Positions 10,001-17,850 of a stretch of DNA of 64,000 bases are shown here, in pieces. The DNA comes from Gordonia pseudamarae (GTDB lineage: Bacteria; Actinomycetota; Actinomycetes; Mycobacteriales; Mycobacteriaceae): the NCBI RefSeq assembly GCF_025273675.1, contig NZ_CP045809.1, forward strand, positions 1,798,001-1,862,000, read 5' to 3'. Below the pieces are notes generated by a model. It had not been told where the DNA came from. It was given only the letters and a program-made list of their open reading frames with translations, and did no database searches. The number at the start of each line of letters is the position of its first letter. Within the stretch, counting starts at the first letter, position 1. A program made the translations under genes and the position numbers.

Positions 10001-12434
10001 TGAGTACGGAGGCCTCGTCGGTGGCGTGGCGGTGCGCGTCCGCGAGGACCTCGGCGATGGCGTCGAGTCCGACGCCGCCGACCGGTGATAGGGAGCCCGG
10101 GAACCAGCGTCGCAGGTCGTCGTCGGCGGTGTCGAGGAAGTTGGGTTCGAAGAACTCTCCGCCGATGTAGCTCTCGACGGTGCACAGCCCGACCCGGCCC
10201 ATCGTCTTCATCAGTGACTTCTCCGCGGCCTTGGCCCAGTTCCGGAAGGCCTGATCGGGGTCGGGTCGGGCGGCGGCCCGGCGTGCCACCGAATGCGGGT
10301 GCACGGCCGAGGCCCCGAATCCGAGCAGCGTGGCCAGGTGATGCGACGACTCGACCTGTCCGCTGTCCACGACCAGGGAGATCCGCAGGCGCAGCCCCTC
10401 GTCGATGAGCCGCTGGTTGATGGCCGAGACGACGAAGGTCATCGGCAGCGCCGCGTGGTGGGCGTCGACCCCGCGGTCGGTGATGACGGCGATACCGCCG
10501 CGGCGTTTGGCAAACGCCACGATCTCCTCGCAGAGGTGGTCGATGGCGGTGACCAGCTGTGCGCGCCCGCTGTCGGCGGGACCGACCGGGTACAGCGCGG
10601 AGAATGTGCTGACCGGTGTTTCGGCCTGCGCCCCGAGCACCCACAGGTGCTGGGCGGTCAGGATGGGCGAGCGCAGCACGATCTGGCGTGTGCGGATCAG
10701 GGTGTCGTGTCTGCGGTCGCGTCCGGACACCTCGGGCCGGATGCCGAGCGAGACGCGCAGCGTCATGCCGTCGGCCTCCCGGATGCTGTCCAGCGGCGGG
10801 TTGGTGACCTGGGCGAAGCGTTGCGAGAAGTAGCGGGTGATGCTGGGTTCGATGTTGCTCAGCGCGTTGATGGCGTTGCCGAAGCCCATCGCCGACACCA
10901 GTTCGGCGCCCTTGTCGAGCATCGGATCCATGAAGTAGCGGAAGCTCTCCTGATCCAGATAGTACGACCGGAACAGCTGATGGTCGGTCAAGTCGGGTTC
11001 GGTCGGACCGGCTTCGTCTGGATGACTGACTGAGCGGGGAGTTTGCGACCCCGAAGGGGGGAGGAAGACGGAGCCTTGGGGGCCGACCGGGGCCCGACCA
11101 TCAACAGGGCCCGGTTCGAATTCGGGCAGATCGTCGAGGTCCACCTTGGCTGCGGCCAGCAGTGCCGGGTAGTCGGCGGCGGCGGCGAGCTTCTCGTACG
11201 CGTCGTCGGTGGTGTAGGTGCGATGTTCGCGGTGGTCGTAGAAGATCATCCCGCCCGCCGATACCCGGCCCCGCGCGATCACCGAATCCGGGTGCACGTC
11301 GATCTGCCCGGCCTCGGAGAACGCGCACAGGTACTTGTTGGTCTCCAGGGTGCGCAGCGGTCGCAGCCCCAGCCGGTCGAGGCGGGCACCGATGATCGAT
11401 CCGTTGCCGAAGACGACCGCCGCAGGTCCGTCGTTCTTTTCCTCGTACAGCGAGAAGTATTCGAACATCGCCCGCACGCGGGGCGAGAGCGAGCTGTCGT
11501 TCTCCCAGGCCGGAGGCATCATCGAGACGATTGCCGTGACCAGGTCGAGACCGTCCTCGGTGACCCGGGTGGCGACGGTCTGGTCGAGCCGTGAACTGTC
11601 GGACTGACCGGGCGGCCGGACGATCCGGCGCCGCTGCGCGGCCGCGGCGGTGACCTGCGCGATGCGGTTCTTCTTGTCGGTGTTGAGTTCACCGTTGTGG
11701 GCCAGGAACCGGAAGGGCTGGGCCATCGTCGGATGCGGGTCCGTGTTGGTGGAGAACCGCGTGTGGAAGAACAGGGTGTGCACCGCGTGGTCCGGGTCGG
11801 TCAGGTCGGCGAAGTAGCCGATCACCTCGGGGGAGGAGAGCCGGCCCTTGAGGACCTGGGTCCGCGCGGACAGCGACAGCGGATACAGCCCGGCCAGTGC
11901 GGGATCGGTGTAGCCGACGGCCTCGATGTGCAGCAGCGCCTGCTGAACCAGCAGGTCGAGTTCGGCGGGTCCGGGCGTCGGTTCGGGTGCGGCGAACACC
12001 CATTGCCGGATCGGCAGCTGGTGCCGGACCGCGGCGGCGCGCAAAGCCGAATTGTTCACCGGCACATCACGAACTGCAAGAACCGAGAAGCCGCGCTCGG
12101 TCATCGTGGACTCGATGAGGTGCTCGGCGCGGTCCTGCGCACCTGCCGGGAGGAAGAAGTTTCCGACGCAGAACCTGCCGAGCGACAGGTCCGGCATGCC
12201 GGTGATCTTGCGGAAGAAGGCCTGTGAGAGGTCCATCGAGACACCGCCGCCGTCACCGACTCCCTCGGCCGACATGCCGCCGCGGTGGGGGACCGAGCAC
12301 AGTGCCTCGGATGCCTTGACGATGACGTCGTGGCTCTGCACGCCGTCCTTGCGGGTGATGAACCCGACGCCGCAACTGCTCTTCTCGTCGCTGGGGTGCC
12401 ACAGCAGGTCCTGCGTGCGCTGTTCGCGCTTCAT
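7053..12434 (-). CDS. gltB: Glutamate synthase large-subunit-like protein with C-terminal extension
   Basis: The domain order is that of the GOGAT large subunit: class II glutamine amidotransferase with catalytic Cys21 after a 20-residue propeptide (SSCGVGF), a central domain, an FMN/Fe-S synthase barrel (ASGAMSHGAL near 940; GAKPGEGGQLP near 1035), and a GXGXG helix domain. The Fe-S cysteines are spaced C-x5-C-x3-C (CVIAKNCNVQC, about 1200), one residue shorter in the last gap than the C-x5-C-x4-C usual for GltB. The 1793 residues exceed the usual 1500 or so, and about 220 extra residues follow the GXGXG domain. No gltD lies nearby; a CysJ-type reductase follows directly. AGGAG precedes the ATG, and tandem iron boxes overlap the promoter. 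It may be a true GOGAT with an unusual electron donor or a specialised paralogue. Confidence 0.85.
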   Translation of the reverse strand: MKREQRTQDLLWHPSDEKSSCGVGFITRKDGVQSHDVIVKASEALCSVPHRGGMSAEGVGDGGGVSMDLSQAFFRKITGMPDLSLGRFCVGNFFLPAGAQDRAEHLIESTMTERGFSVLAVRDVPVNNSALRAAAVRHQLPIRQWVFAAPEPTPGPAELDLLVQQALLHIEAVGYTDPALAGLYPLSLSARTQVLKGRLSSPEVIGYFADLTDPDHAVHTLFFHTRFSTNTDPHPTMAQPFRFLAHNGELNTDKKNRIAQVTAAAAQRRRIVRPPGQSDSSRLDQTVATRVTEDGLDLVTAIVSMMPPAWENDSSLSPRVRAMFEYFSLYEEKNDGPAAVVFGNGSIIGARLDRLGLRPLRTLETNKYLCAFSEAGQIDVHPDSVIARGRVSAGGMIFYDHREHRTYTTDDAYEKLAAAADYPALLAAAKVDLDDLPEFEPGPVDGRAPVGPQGSVFLPPSGSQTPRSVSHPDEAGPTEPDLTDHQLFRSYYLDQESFRYFMDPMLDKGAELVSAMGFGNAINALSNIEPSITRYFSQRFAQVTNPPLDSIREADGMTLRVSLGIRPEVSGRDRRHDTLIRTRQIVLRSPILTAQHLWVLGAQAETPVSTFSALYPVGPADSGRAQLVTAIDHLCEEIVAFAKRRGGIAVITDRGVDAHHAALPMTFVVSAINQRLIDEGLRLRISLVVDSGQVESSHHLATLLGFGASAVHPHSVARRAAARPDPDQAFRNWAKAAEKSLMKTMGRVGLCTVESYIGGEFFEPNFLDTADDDLRRWFPGSLSPVGGVGLDAIAEVLADAHRHATDEASVLTSDKDLPLLGLFKERAGGAGHSFGTKAVKRYEGLTAEPLSYRSADKVSAKAEAADASGSLPLLTLAGLDSAFGLDASVYGGSGFDRLSDEAIDTFRITPAYRSFTEDIAQARAERPSALRDILAAHPAGPPIELEQVSAAHEITATFASGAMSHGALVAPAHEAVAHGTNMVGGLSNSGEGGEHLSRYGTIRASRIKQFASGRFGIWSGYLADPMLEELEIKIGQGAKPGEGGQLPAPKVTVEIAAARGGTPGVELVSPPPHHDTYSIEDLAQLIHDCKAARVRVIVKLVSSEGIGTIAVGVAKAGADVINVAGNTGGTGAASVTSLRYAGRVAEIGLAEVHQALCANGLRDKVVLRTSGAHQTGHDVVTSALLGADSFEFGTAALMMIGCVIAKNCNVQCPAGLTTNPEVFEGDPRAMAQYLLNVAHEVREILAGLGLPDLRAARGRADLLSVIDHPALVGTLRSRALLAVVDNPHIDDPVYLERDYAVDDRLLEQVRDTLFDSGSAAVTTQPVHLGNRNKSVGAQLAIDIERILNYEIGDADAAALGPVHTDDRGRRYLDADTVTVPTTGSAGLSYAAFCTDGMTMVHTGTCNDGVGKSMSGGSVIVRSPGGGSPAVGGNVLVGNFALFGATGGRLFVEGEAGDRFAVRNSGATAVVEGLGEYGCEYMTNGAVFNLGGFGKGLANGMSGGFLYQYDPACDLDSRISSDSVIVGAITGVDDPYAPFHHHAARTLLHMHAAATGSALATRLIQNWETERHYVSYAMPKALLQHQDSDTIMATLTRRELLDELSTAIAGDQVHKLKISIRHRAPVAEGLTPEFGHTDDEQTFRVLGAFIVFELAREVATRRLRRTSPAADDTAVAKAARNLVLTEDFELNGKVKKYARDILCGYADEQLAALIGNKRVTDYKNALRLRNVRSIDAPATYGWVLHQDAVNRAKLGGLPGFDELFASRAVPDVAATIAAGIYHSDANRISKSKVG

Positions 12435-12501
12435 ACGTCTCCTGTATCGAGCCGACCGAATGCTTGATACGCCCCTGCGACGTTGAAGTGGCGTCCGATC
12501 A

Positions 12502-12507
12502 CTATAG
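12502..12507 (-). promoter_or_regulatory. Candidate -10 element of the gltB-like operon
   Basis: Read on the minus strand this is TATAGT, a good -10 hexamer. It would place the transcript start near 12495, about 60 bases before the ATG at 12434. The adjoining iron boxes cover the -10 to -35 region. Confidence 0.45.
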
Positions 12508-12522
12508 CTAAGCCAATCCTAA
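12504..12522. promoter_or_regulatory. IdeR/DtxR-type iron box 1
   Basis: The plus-strand sequence ATAGCTAAGCCAATCCTAA matches 15 of 19 positions of the IdeR/DtxR consensus TWAGGTWAGSCTWACCTWA, including the central core. It overlaps the -10 element of the minus-strand operon. IdeR/DtxR with ferrous iron normally represses such promoters. Scoring was by hand. Confidence 0.65.
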
Positions 12523-12523
12523 A

Positions 12524-12542
12524 TTAACTAAGCTATACCTTT
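12524..12542. promoter_or_regulatory. IdeR/DtxR-type iron box 2
   Basis: The plus-strand sequence TTAACTAAGCTATACCTTT matches 14 of 19 consensus positions. Its centre is 20 bp from the centre of box 1, so two dimers could bind on the same helix face region. It is placed over or upstream of the -35 region of the gltB-like operon. Confidence 0.6.
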
Positions 12543-12646
12543 GTTGCTGGTCAGGATGGTGGAGTCGGGGCGGTGGAATAGCCGGACCGGGCGCGCTGTT
12601 GCGCTACTTGTGCCCACATGTCGGCACCGATCTCCGGCTGATCGAT

Positions 12647-12676
12647 TTCATTCCGGATGGTCGGCCGTGGCATAGT
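12647..12676 (+). promoter_or_regulatory. Weak candidate promoter of rpmE
   Basis: TTCATT and CATAGT hexamers are 18 bases apart, 84 bases before the rpmE start. Each is an imperfect match, so the assignment is tentative. Confidence 0.25.
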
Positions 12677-12759
12677 GGCAAGGTTGAGTCCGGTACCGGT
12701 TCACACCGTCGAATCACCGACGGTGACCCGGCGACCACCATCGAAGGGACACCAGAGGA

Positions 12760-12987
12760 ATGAAAAAGGGTATCCACCCCGAATACGTCGCCACCACCGT
12801 CGTGTGTGGTTGCGGCAACACGTTCGAGACCCGGAGCACCGCCTCGAGCGGCCGGATCACCGTCGAGGTCTGCTCGCAGTGCCACCCGTTCTACACGGGC
12901 AAGCAGAAGATCCTCGACACCGGCGGCCGTGTCGCGCGCTTCGAGAAGCGCTACGGCAAGCGGAACAAGAGCGCAGCCTCCAGCTAG
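12760..12987 (+). CDS. rpmE: 50S ribosomal protein L31, zinc-binding type
   Basis: This 75-residue protein is a component of the large ribosomal subunit at the central protuberance. It begins MKKGIHPEY and carries the four zinc ligands Cys16, Cys18, Cys38 and Cys41 (CGC and CSQC), so it is the C+ form. The start ATG is preceded by AGAGGA. A strong intrinsic terminator follows directly. In M. tuberculosis rpmE directly follows rho; here 8.5 kb of minus-strand genes separate them. Confidence 0.97.
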   Translation: MKKGIHPEYVATTVVCGCGNTFETRSTASSGRITVEVCSQCHPFYTGKQKILDTGGRVARFEKRYGKRNKSAASS

Positions 12988-12994
12988 CTTGCAC

Positions 12995-13043
12995 AACGGC
13001 GCCCGCCCGGGAACTCCTCCCGGGCCGGGCGCCGTTCTTTTTT
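12995..13043 (+). terminator. Intrinsic terminator of rpmE
   Basis: The GC-rich arms AACGGCGCCCG and CGGGCGCCGTT, with an inner CCCGGG/CCCGGG pair, are followed by C and six T residues. This is one of the few canonical T-tailed terminators in the window. Confidence 0.9.
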
Positions 13044-13108
13044 GTCCGAACCGATCCCCGGCACGTGCCATCGATACCCGATGGTGCCATCTATCCCAGT
13101 GAGGCACT

Positions 13109-14185
13109 GTGAGCAGCACCAGCCCGTCCGCGATCGACGATGTCGTCGCCGAACACGAAGGTCTCGAGCGGCAGCTGGCGGACCCGGCGCTGCACAACGA
13201 TCCGGCCGCCGCGCGCAGGGTGGGCAAACGCTTCGCCGAACTGGCGCCCGTGATGGCCACCTACCGCAGGCTGTGCGCGGCCCGGGACGATCTGGAGGCG
13301 GCCCGCGAACTGGCCGCCGATGACCCGGCGTTCGCCGAAGAGATCCCGGCACTGGAGGAGACGGTCGCCGAACTCGACGCGACTCTGACCGACCTGCTCG
13401 CCCCCCGTGACCCGCATGACGGCGACGATGTCGTCATGGAAATCAAATCCGGTGCGGGAGGGGAGGAGTCGGCACTGTTTGCCTCCGACCTGGCCCGGAT
13501 GTACCTCAAGTACTGCGAACGGCGCGGCTGGAAGGCGCAGTTCCTCGGCGTCACCGAATCGGACCTCGGCGGCTACAAGGAGGCCACGATCTCGATCAAG
13601 GCGCGTGAATCGGTGCGCGACGGAGTGTGGTCGCGGCTGAAATTCGAGGGTGGTGTGCATCGGGTGCAGCGTGTGCCCGTGACCGAGTCCCAGGGCCGTA
13701 TCCACACCTCGGCCGCCGGTGTGCTCATCTACCCCGAGCCCGACGAGGTCGAGGAGGTCGCGATCGACGAATCGGACCTGCGGATCGACGTCTACCGGTC
13801 CTCGGGCAAGGGCGGGCAGGGTGTCAACACCACCGACTCGGCGGTCCGGATCACGCACCTGCCGACCGGAATCGTGGTGACCTGCCAGAACGAGCGTTCC
13901 CAGCTGCAGAACAAGGCCCGCGCGATGCAGGTGCTCGCGGCGCGTCTGCAGGCGGCGGCCGAGGAGGAAGCTGAGGCGGCGGCGGCGCAGGGGCGTGCCG
14001 CACAGATCCGCACGGTGGACCGATCCGAGCGCATCCGTACCTACAACTTTCCCGAGAACCGCATCACCGACCACCGCGTCGGCTACAAGGCCAACAATCT
14101 GGACGCGGTGCTGGCCGGCGACATGGACGCGCTGCTCGACGCCCTGGTCGCGGCGGACCGGCAGGCGCGCCTCGCCGCCGAATGA
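13109..14185 (+). CDS. prfA: Peptide chain release factor 1
   Basis: RF1 reads UAA and UAG stop codons and triggers peptide release. The 358-residue protein has the codon-recognition tripeptide PVT at 190-192, the RF1-type motif where RF2 has SPF, and the catalytic GGQ at 235-237 in [16 protein letters not shown]. The GTG start at 13109 follows GTGAGG. The stop overlaps the start of prmC in ATGA. Its Gln237 is the expected substrate of PrmC, which explains the gene pairing. Confidence 0.97.
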   Translation: MSSTSPSAIDDVVAEHEGLERQLADPALHNDPAAARRVGKRFAELAPVMATYRRLCAARDDLEAARELAADDPAFAEEIPALEETVAELDATLTDLLAPRDPHDGDDVVMEIKSGAGGEESALFASDLARMYLKYCERRGWKAQFLGVTESDLGGYKEATISIKARESVRDGVWSRLKFEGGVHRVQRVPVTESQGRIHTSAAGVLIYPEPDEVEEVAIDESDLRIDVYRSSGKGGQGVNTTDSAVRITHLPTGIVVTCQNERSQLQNKARAMQVLAARLQAAAEEEAEAAAAQGRAAQIRTVDRSERIRTYNFPENRITDHRVGYKANNLDAVLAGDMDALLDALVAADRQARLAAE

Positions 14186-15087
14186 CGGCCCCGCGAGTGC
14201 GCGTCAGCGACGAGATCGCATGGGCGACAAGTCAACTTGCCGAAGTCGGGGTGGCCTCGCCCCGTGCCGACGCCGAATGGTTGATGTGTTATGTGCTGCG
14301 CATCGATCGCGGGCGGCTCCTGATCGCCGACGATCTGTCCGACGACCAGGCGTGGTCCTACCGCGACCTCGTCGCCCGGCGCCGGACCCGGGTCCCGCTG
14401 CAGCACCTGATCGGCACCGCGGCGTTCGGCCCGGTTGATCTGGCGGTCGGTCCGGGCGTTTTCGTTCCGCGACCGGAGACCGAATGGCTGCTCGAGTGGG
14501 CTGTTGCCGCGCTGACCGAGGTGGCGCATCCGGTCGTGGTCGATCTGTGCAGCGGCAGCGGGGCGCTCGGCATCGCTGTCGCGACACTGGTGCCCACGGC
14601 CCGGGTGTTGGCCGTCGAGAAGTCCGCTGACTCCTGGCAGTGGCTCAACCGCAACATCACCGCCTGCGATGTGGCCTCGCGTTGCCGGGCCGTGTGTGCC
14701 GACGTGACCGATGCGGGCGCCACGGTCGCGGCCCTGGCGGCCGTGGCCGGTAGCGGCCCCGGATCGCGTGGCGCGGCACCGGTCGCCGATCTCGTGGTGA
14801 GCAATCCACCGTATGTCCCCGAGGGCACCGGCGTCGCACCGGAGGTCGGTGCGGACCCGCACGCCGCGGTGTTCGCCGGCGACGACGGTATGTCGGTGAT
14901 CACCCCGATGCTCGCGCTGGTGGGCCGGCTCCTGCGGCCGGGTGGCCGCGCGGGAATCGAGCACGACGAGAGCACGTCCGCCCGGGTGCTCGCGGCCGCG
15001 GCCGCCACCGGGCTGTTTACCGAGGTCGCCGGCCACGACGATCTGACCGGACGGCCACGATTCGTGACGATGCGCCGGTCGCGGTGA
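14182..15087 (+). CDS. prmC: Release factor glutamine methyltransferase
   Basis: This class I SAM methyltransferase methylates the glutamine of the GGQ motif in release factors. The 301-residue protein shows the N-terminal helical domain, the SAM motif [10 protein letters not shown] (about 120-129) and the catalytic NPPY at 208-211 in [10 protein letters not shown]. It overlaps prfA by four bases (ATGA), so translation is coupled. Confidence 0.96.
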   Translation: MTAPRVRVSDEIAWATSQLAEVGVASPRADAEWLMCYVLRIDRGRLLIADDLSDDQAWSYRDLVARRRTRVPLQHLIGTAAFGPVDLAVGPGVFVPRPETEWLLEWAVAALTEVAHPVVVDLCSGSGALGIAVATLVPTARVLAVEKSADSWQWLNRNITACDVASRCRAVCADVTDAGATVAALAAVAGSGPGSRGAAPVADLVVSNPPYVPEGTGVAPEVGADPHAAVFAGDDGMSVITPMLALVGRLLRPGGRAGIEHDESTSARVLAAAAATGLFTEVAGHDDLTGRPRFVTMRRSR

Positions 15088-15180
15088 GCGGCCCGTGACG
15101 AGCATCGGCGCGGGGCTCGGCATGTGGCGTGCGAGGATGGCAGAGTGAGTCTTTCGGCGGTGATTGTGAGCCGGCGACGA

Positions 15181-15231
15181 GTGAGGACCAGCGATGAGTG
15201 AGGACCGGCAGTGAGCGAGGACCGGCAGTGA
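15181..15231 (+). repeat. Three 17-bp tandem repeats, each with a ribosome site and start codon
   Basis: Copies at 15181-15197, 15198-15214 and 15215-15231 are near-identical. Each has GAGGACC followed by GC plus ATGA or GTGA. Because 17 is not a multiple of three, only the last GTG (15228) is in frame with the threonylcarbamoyl-AMP synthase. The earlier ones open six-codon frames (MSEDRQ-stop), whose TGA at 15212-15214 and 15229-15231 overlaps the next start. Confidence 0.85.
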
Positions 15232-15887
15232 GCACCGTGTACGACTGCAACGAATCGGACTCGCGGGAGGCCGGTATCCGCGCGGCGGTGGGGGCCGCCA
15301 AGGTGGGCAGACTGGTGGTCCTGCCCACCGACACGCTTTACGGTATCGGCTGCGATGCCTTCGACTCCGAGGCAGTGGCCTCGCTGCTGAGCGCCAAGGG
15401 CCGGGGCCGCGACATGCCGGTGCCCGTCCTCGTCGGGTCCTGGCACACCATCGACGGCCTGGTGCTGTCGGTGTCGGCGGATATGCGGGCGCTGGTCGAA
15501 TCCTTCTGGCCGGGCGGGCTGAGCATCGTCGTGGAGCAGGCACCGTCACTTGCCTGGGATCTCGGTGACGCCGACGGAACGGTGATGGTGCGGATGCCGC
15601 TGCATCCGGTGGCGATCGAACTCTTGCGGGCAGTCGGCCCGATGGCGGTCTCGAGTGCCAACGTATCCGGGCAGCCGCCGGCGTCGACGGCCGCCGACGC
15701 GCGCGCGCAGCTCGGGGGCGAGGTGTCGGTCTATCTCGACGGTGGTCCGGCCGCGCTGGCGCAGCCCTCGACGATCGTCGACCTGACCGGAATGACCCCG
15801 CGGATCCTGCGCGAGGGTGCGGTGTCGGTCGCGGACATCGCCGAGGTTCTCGACATCGACCCGGCAGTGCTGACCGGAGACCGGTGA
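15228..15887 (+). CDS. L-threonylcarbamoyladenylate synthase (Sua5/YrdC family)
   Basis: The enzyme makes threonylcarbamoyl-AMP from threonine, bicarbonate and ATP for the tRNA t6A37 modification. The 219-residue product has the YrdC fold signatures LPTDTLYGIGCDAF near the N-terminus and SSANVSGQ near 145. It lacks the extra C-terminal Sua5 domain, so it is the short TsaC-like form. The start is GTG 15228, in the last of three tandem ribosome-site repeats; an in-frame GTG at 15198 adds ten unlikely residues. Its place after prmC and before wecA matches mycobacteria. Confidence 0.92.
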   Translation: MSTVYDCNESDSREAGIRAAVGAAKVGRLVVLPTDTLYGIGCDAFDSEAVASLLSAKGRGRDMPVPVLVGSWHTIDGLVLSVSADMRALVESFWPGGLSIVVEQAPSLAWDLGDADGTVMVRMPLHPVAIELLRAVGPMAVSSANVSGQPPASTAADARAQLGGEVSVYLDGGPAALAQPSTIVDLTGMTPRILREGAVSVADIAEVLDIDPAVLTGDR

Positions 15888-15914
15888 GCGGCGGTCGTCG
15901 CGGAACCTGTTGCG

Positions 15915-17129
15915 ATGCATCCTGACGCGATCAGTCCCGAACCCGCACACCTGTCACTCGCGGCCTCCTCCGGCGGCGGGGCGGGCGTGCCGTTCCGGGA
16001 GCTGTTGCTGATCGGTCTGACCGCCGCGGCGGTCACCTACCTCGTCACCTCGCTGGTCCGGATGGGTGCGATCAAGGCCGGTGCCGTGGCTGTCCCGCGG
16101 ACCCGCGACGTACATGTCATCCCGACCCCCAGACTCGGCGGCATCGGAATGTTCGCCGGTGTTCTCGCGGCGATCATGCTCGCGGCGAATCTCCCCGCGC
16201 TGACGCGTGGTTTCGCCTACACCAACGACATGAGCGCGGTGCTGGCCTCGGGCACGGTGATAGTCCTGGTCGGCGTCATCGACGACCGGTGGGGCCTCGA
16301 TGCCCTGACCAAGTTCCTGGGCCAGGTGACAGCGGCCGGTGTCCTTGTCGTGATGGGCGTGAGCTGGTACCTGGTGCCGGTGCCGTTCGGTGACATCGAC
16401 ACCGTCGTCCTCGATCCCTTCCAGGCCGGCCTGCTCACCGTGCTCATCACGGTCTCCACCATCAACGCGGTCAACTTCGTCGACGGTCTGGACGGGCTGG
16501 CCGCGGGGCTGGGCGCCATCTCGGCGCTGGCGATCTGTCTGTTCTCGGTGGGCCTGCTCCGGGATCAGGGAGGTGACGTCAGCTATTACCCGCCGGCGTT
16601 GATCGCGGCCGCGCTGGCGGGTGCGTGTCTGGGCTTTCTGCCGCACAATTTCTCGCCCGCGCGGATCTTCATGGGCGACTCCGGGGCGATGCTGATCGGA
16701 CTGCTGCTGGCTGCGGCGGCGACCAGTGCGTCGGGGCGCATCGCGATCTACTCGTACGGTCCGGCCGACGTGTTCACGCTCCTGAGCCCGTTGATCCTGG
16801 TCGCCGCCGTGGTGTTCATCCCGATGCTCGACATGCTGATGGCGGTCATCCGCCGTACCCGGGCGGGGGTGGGCTTTTACACGCCCGACAAGATGCACCT
16901 GCATCACCGGCTGCTCGAGCTCGGCCATTCGCAGCGCCGGGTGGCGCTGATCATCTACCTGTGGGTGGGTGTGCTGGCCTTCTCCGTCGCGGCCAGCACC
17001 ATCTACCCGGTCAGGTATGTGGCCCCGGCTCTGGGCGCCGGGCTGGTACTGGCGCTGGGCGTGACGATGGCGCCGCGCCTGCAGCGCCGGTACGCGGAGT
17101 GGCGCACGAGTTCGCGGAGTGCGCGCTGA
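15915..17129 (+). CDS. wecA: Decaprenyl-phosphate GlcNAc-1-phosphate transferase (WecA/Rfe family)
   Basis: This integral membrane enzyme transfers GlcNAc-1-phosphate from UDP-GlcNAc to decaprenyl phosphate, the first step of the linker joining arabinogalactan to peptidoglycan in this order. The 404-residue protein has about eleven hydrophobic segments. It carries the family motifs VGVIDDRWGLD, NAVNFVDGLDGLA, FMGDSGAM and the cytosolic His loop KMHLHHRLL. It lies 27 bases after the sua5 stop, directly upstream of the atp operon, as in M. tuberculosis. Confidence 0.93.
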   Translation: MHPDAISPEPAHLSLAASSGGGAGVPFRELLLIGLTAAAVTYLVTSLVRMGAIKAGAVAVPRTRDVHVIPTPRLGGIGMFAGVLAAIMLAANLPALTRGFAYTNDMSAVLASGTVIVLVGVIDDRWGLDALTKFLGQVTAAGVLVVMGVSWYLVPVPFGDIDTVVLDPFQAGLLTVLITVSTINAVNFVDGLDGLAAGLGAISALAICLFSVGLLRDQGGDVSYYPPALIAAALAGACLGFLPHNFSPARIFMGDSGAMLIGLLLAAAATSASGRIAIYSYGPADVFTLLSPLILVAAVVFIPMLDMLMAVIRRTRAGVGFYTPDKMHLHHRLLELGHSQRRVALIIYLWVGVLAFSVAASTIYPVRYVAPALGAGLVLALGVTMAPRLQRRYAEWRTSSRSAR

Positions 17130-17436
17130 GCCGGCGTCCGCGGCCCCGAACATGGTGGGGGAGAGCGGTCCTGGGCCGCCGTGCGGGGCCAGGGTAAGGT
17201 AACAGTAAAACTACGTGTACTATCGACGGTAGTAGAGCAGATCTGCTCACGCCGACCAACCGGGAAACTCAAGAGATACCCCCCGGTGACGTCTTTATCC
17301 CTGTGTTGATATGGTCACAGAGCACCCGCGGGCCATCCGGTGTCACACTGGCTGTCCGGAACCCGTGCGGTACCCTGTGCCCGCTTGGCGGGCTGAGTCC
17401 GCGCAAAGCCGGCTTGAAGGAGCTGAGGAGAGGCGA
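17130..17436 (+). other. wecA-atpI intergenic region with probable atp promoter
   Basis: This 307-base gap must contain the promoter of the atp operon. A TACTAT hexamer at 17218-17223 is the best -10 candidate, without a clear -35. A 14-bp perfect palindrome, GAGCAGATCTGCTC, sits at 17235-17248 just downstream and could be an operator. A long leader follows, ending in GAGGAGAGG before the atpI start. No protein gene is evident. Confidence 0.45.
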
Positions 17437-17850
17437 ATGACGACATCCGCACCCGAATCAGCCCCCGTCTATCCGCAGGCGCCCACGGGGCTTCGGCGGC
17501 CGGGGATCATCGCGGTCGTGGTCACGGCAGTCGTGGCAGGCGTATCGATCTGGCTCGGACACCCCTTGGTCGGGGTGTTCTTTCTTGTGGGCGTGGTCGG
17601 GGCATTCGTGAACGCGGTCGCCGTGCGCAACGTCGTCGGTGTCATCGCGGCAGAACCCAACCCGCACAAGAAATCTCTGGCCCTCAATTCCGCCGCCCGG
17701 CTGGGCGCCATCACGGTGCTGGCACTGGCGGCGGCCCTCCTGGTCCGGCCCGATGGGCTGGGCGTCATGTTCGGACTCGCGGTTGGACAGGTGATCCTGG
17801 TACTCAACACGGTGATCCCGGTGATGAAAGGACTGCGTAAGCAGCTATGA
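17437..17850 (+). CDS. atpI: ATP synthase protein I-like membrane protein
   Basis: This small membrane protein heads the atp operon and is thought to assist c-ring assembly. From ATG 17437, preceded by GAGGAGAGG, it has 137 residues with an N-terminal Pro-rich tail and four hydrophobic segments. Its stop overlaps the atpB start (ATGA). Family identity comes from position and topology, since AtpI sequences are poorly conserved. Confidence 0.85.
   Translation: MTTSAPESAPVYPQAPTGLRRPGIIAVVVTAVVAGVSIWLGHPLVGVFFLVGVVGAFVNAVAVRNVVGVIAAEPNPHKKSLALNSAARLGAITVLALAAALLVRPDGLGVMFGLAVGQVILVLNTVIPVMKGLRKQL

Noticed and set aside
7203-11594. Long plus-strand open frames opposite the gltB-like gene
   Set aside because: They are shadows of a high-GC coding sequence. 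No ribosome sites or recognisable motifs were found.
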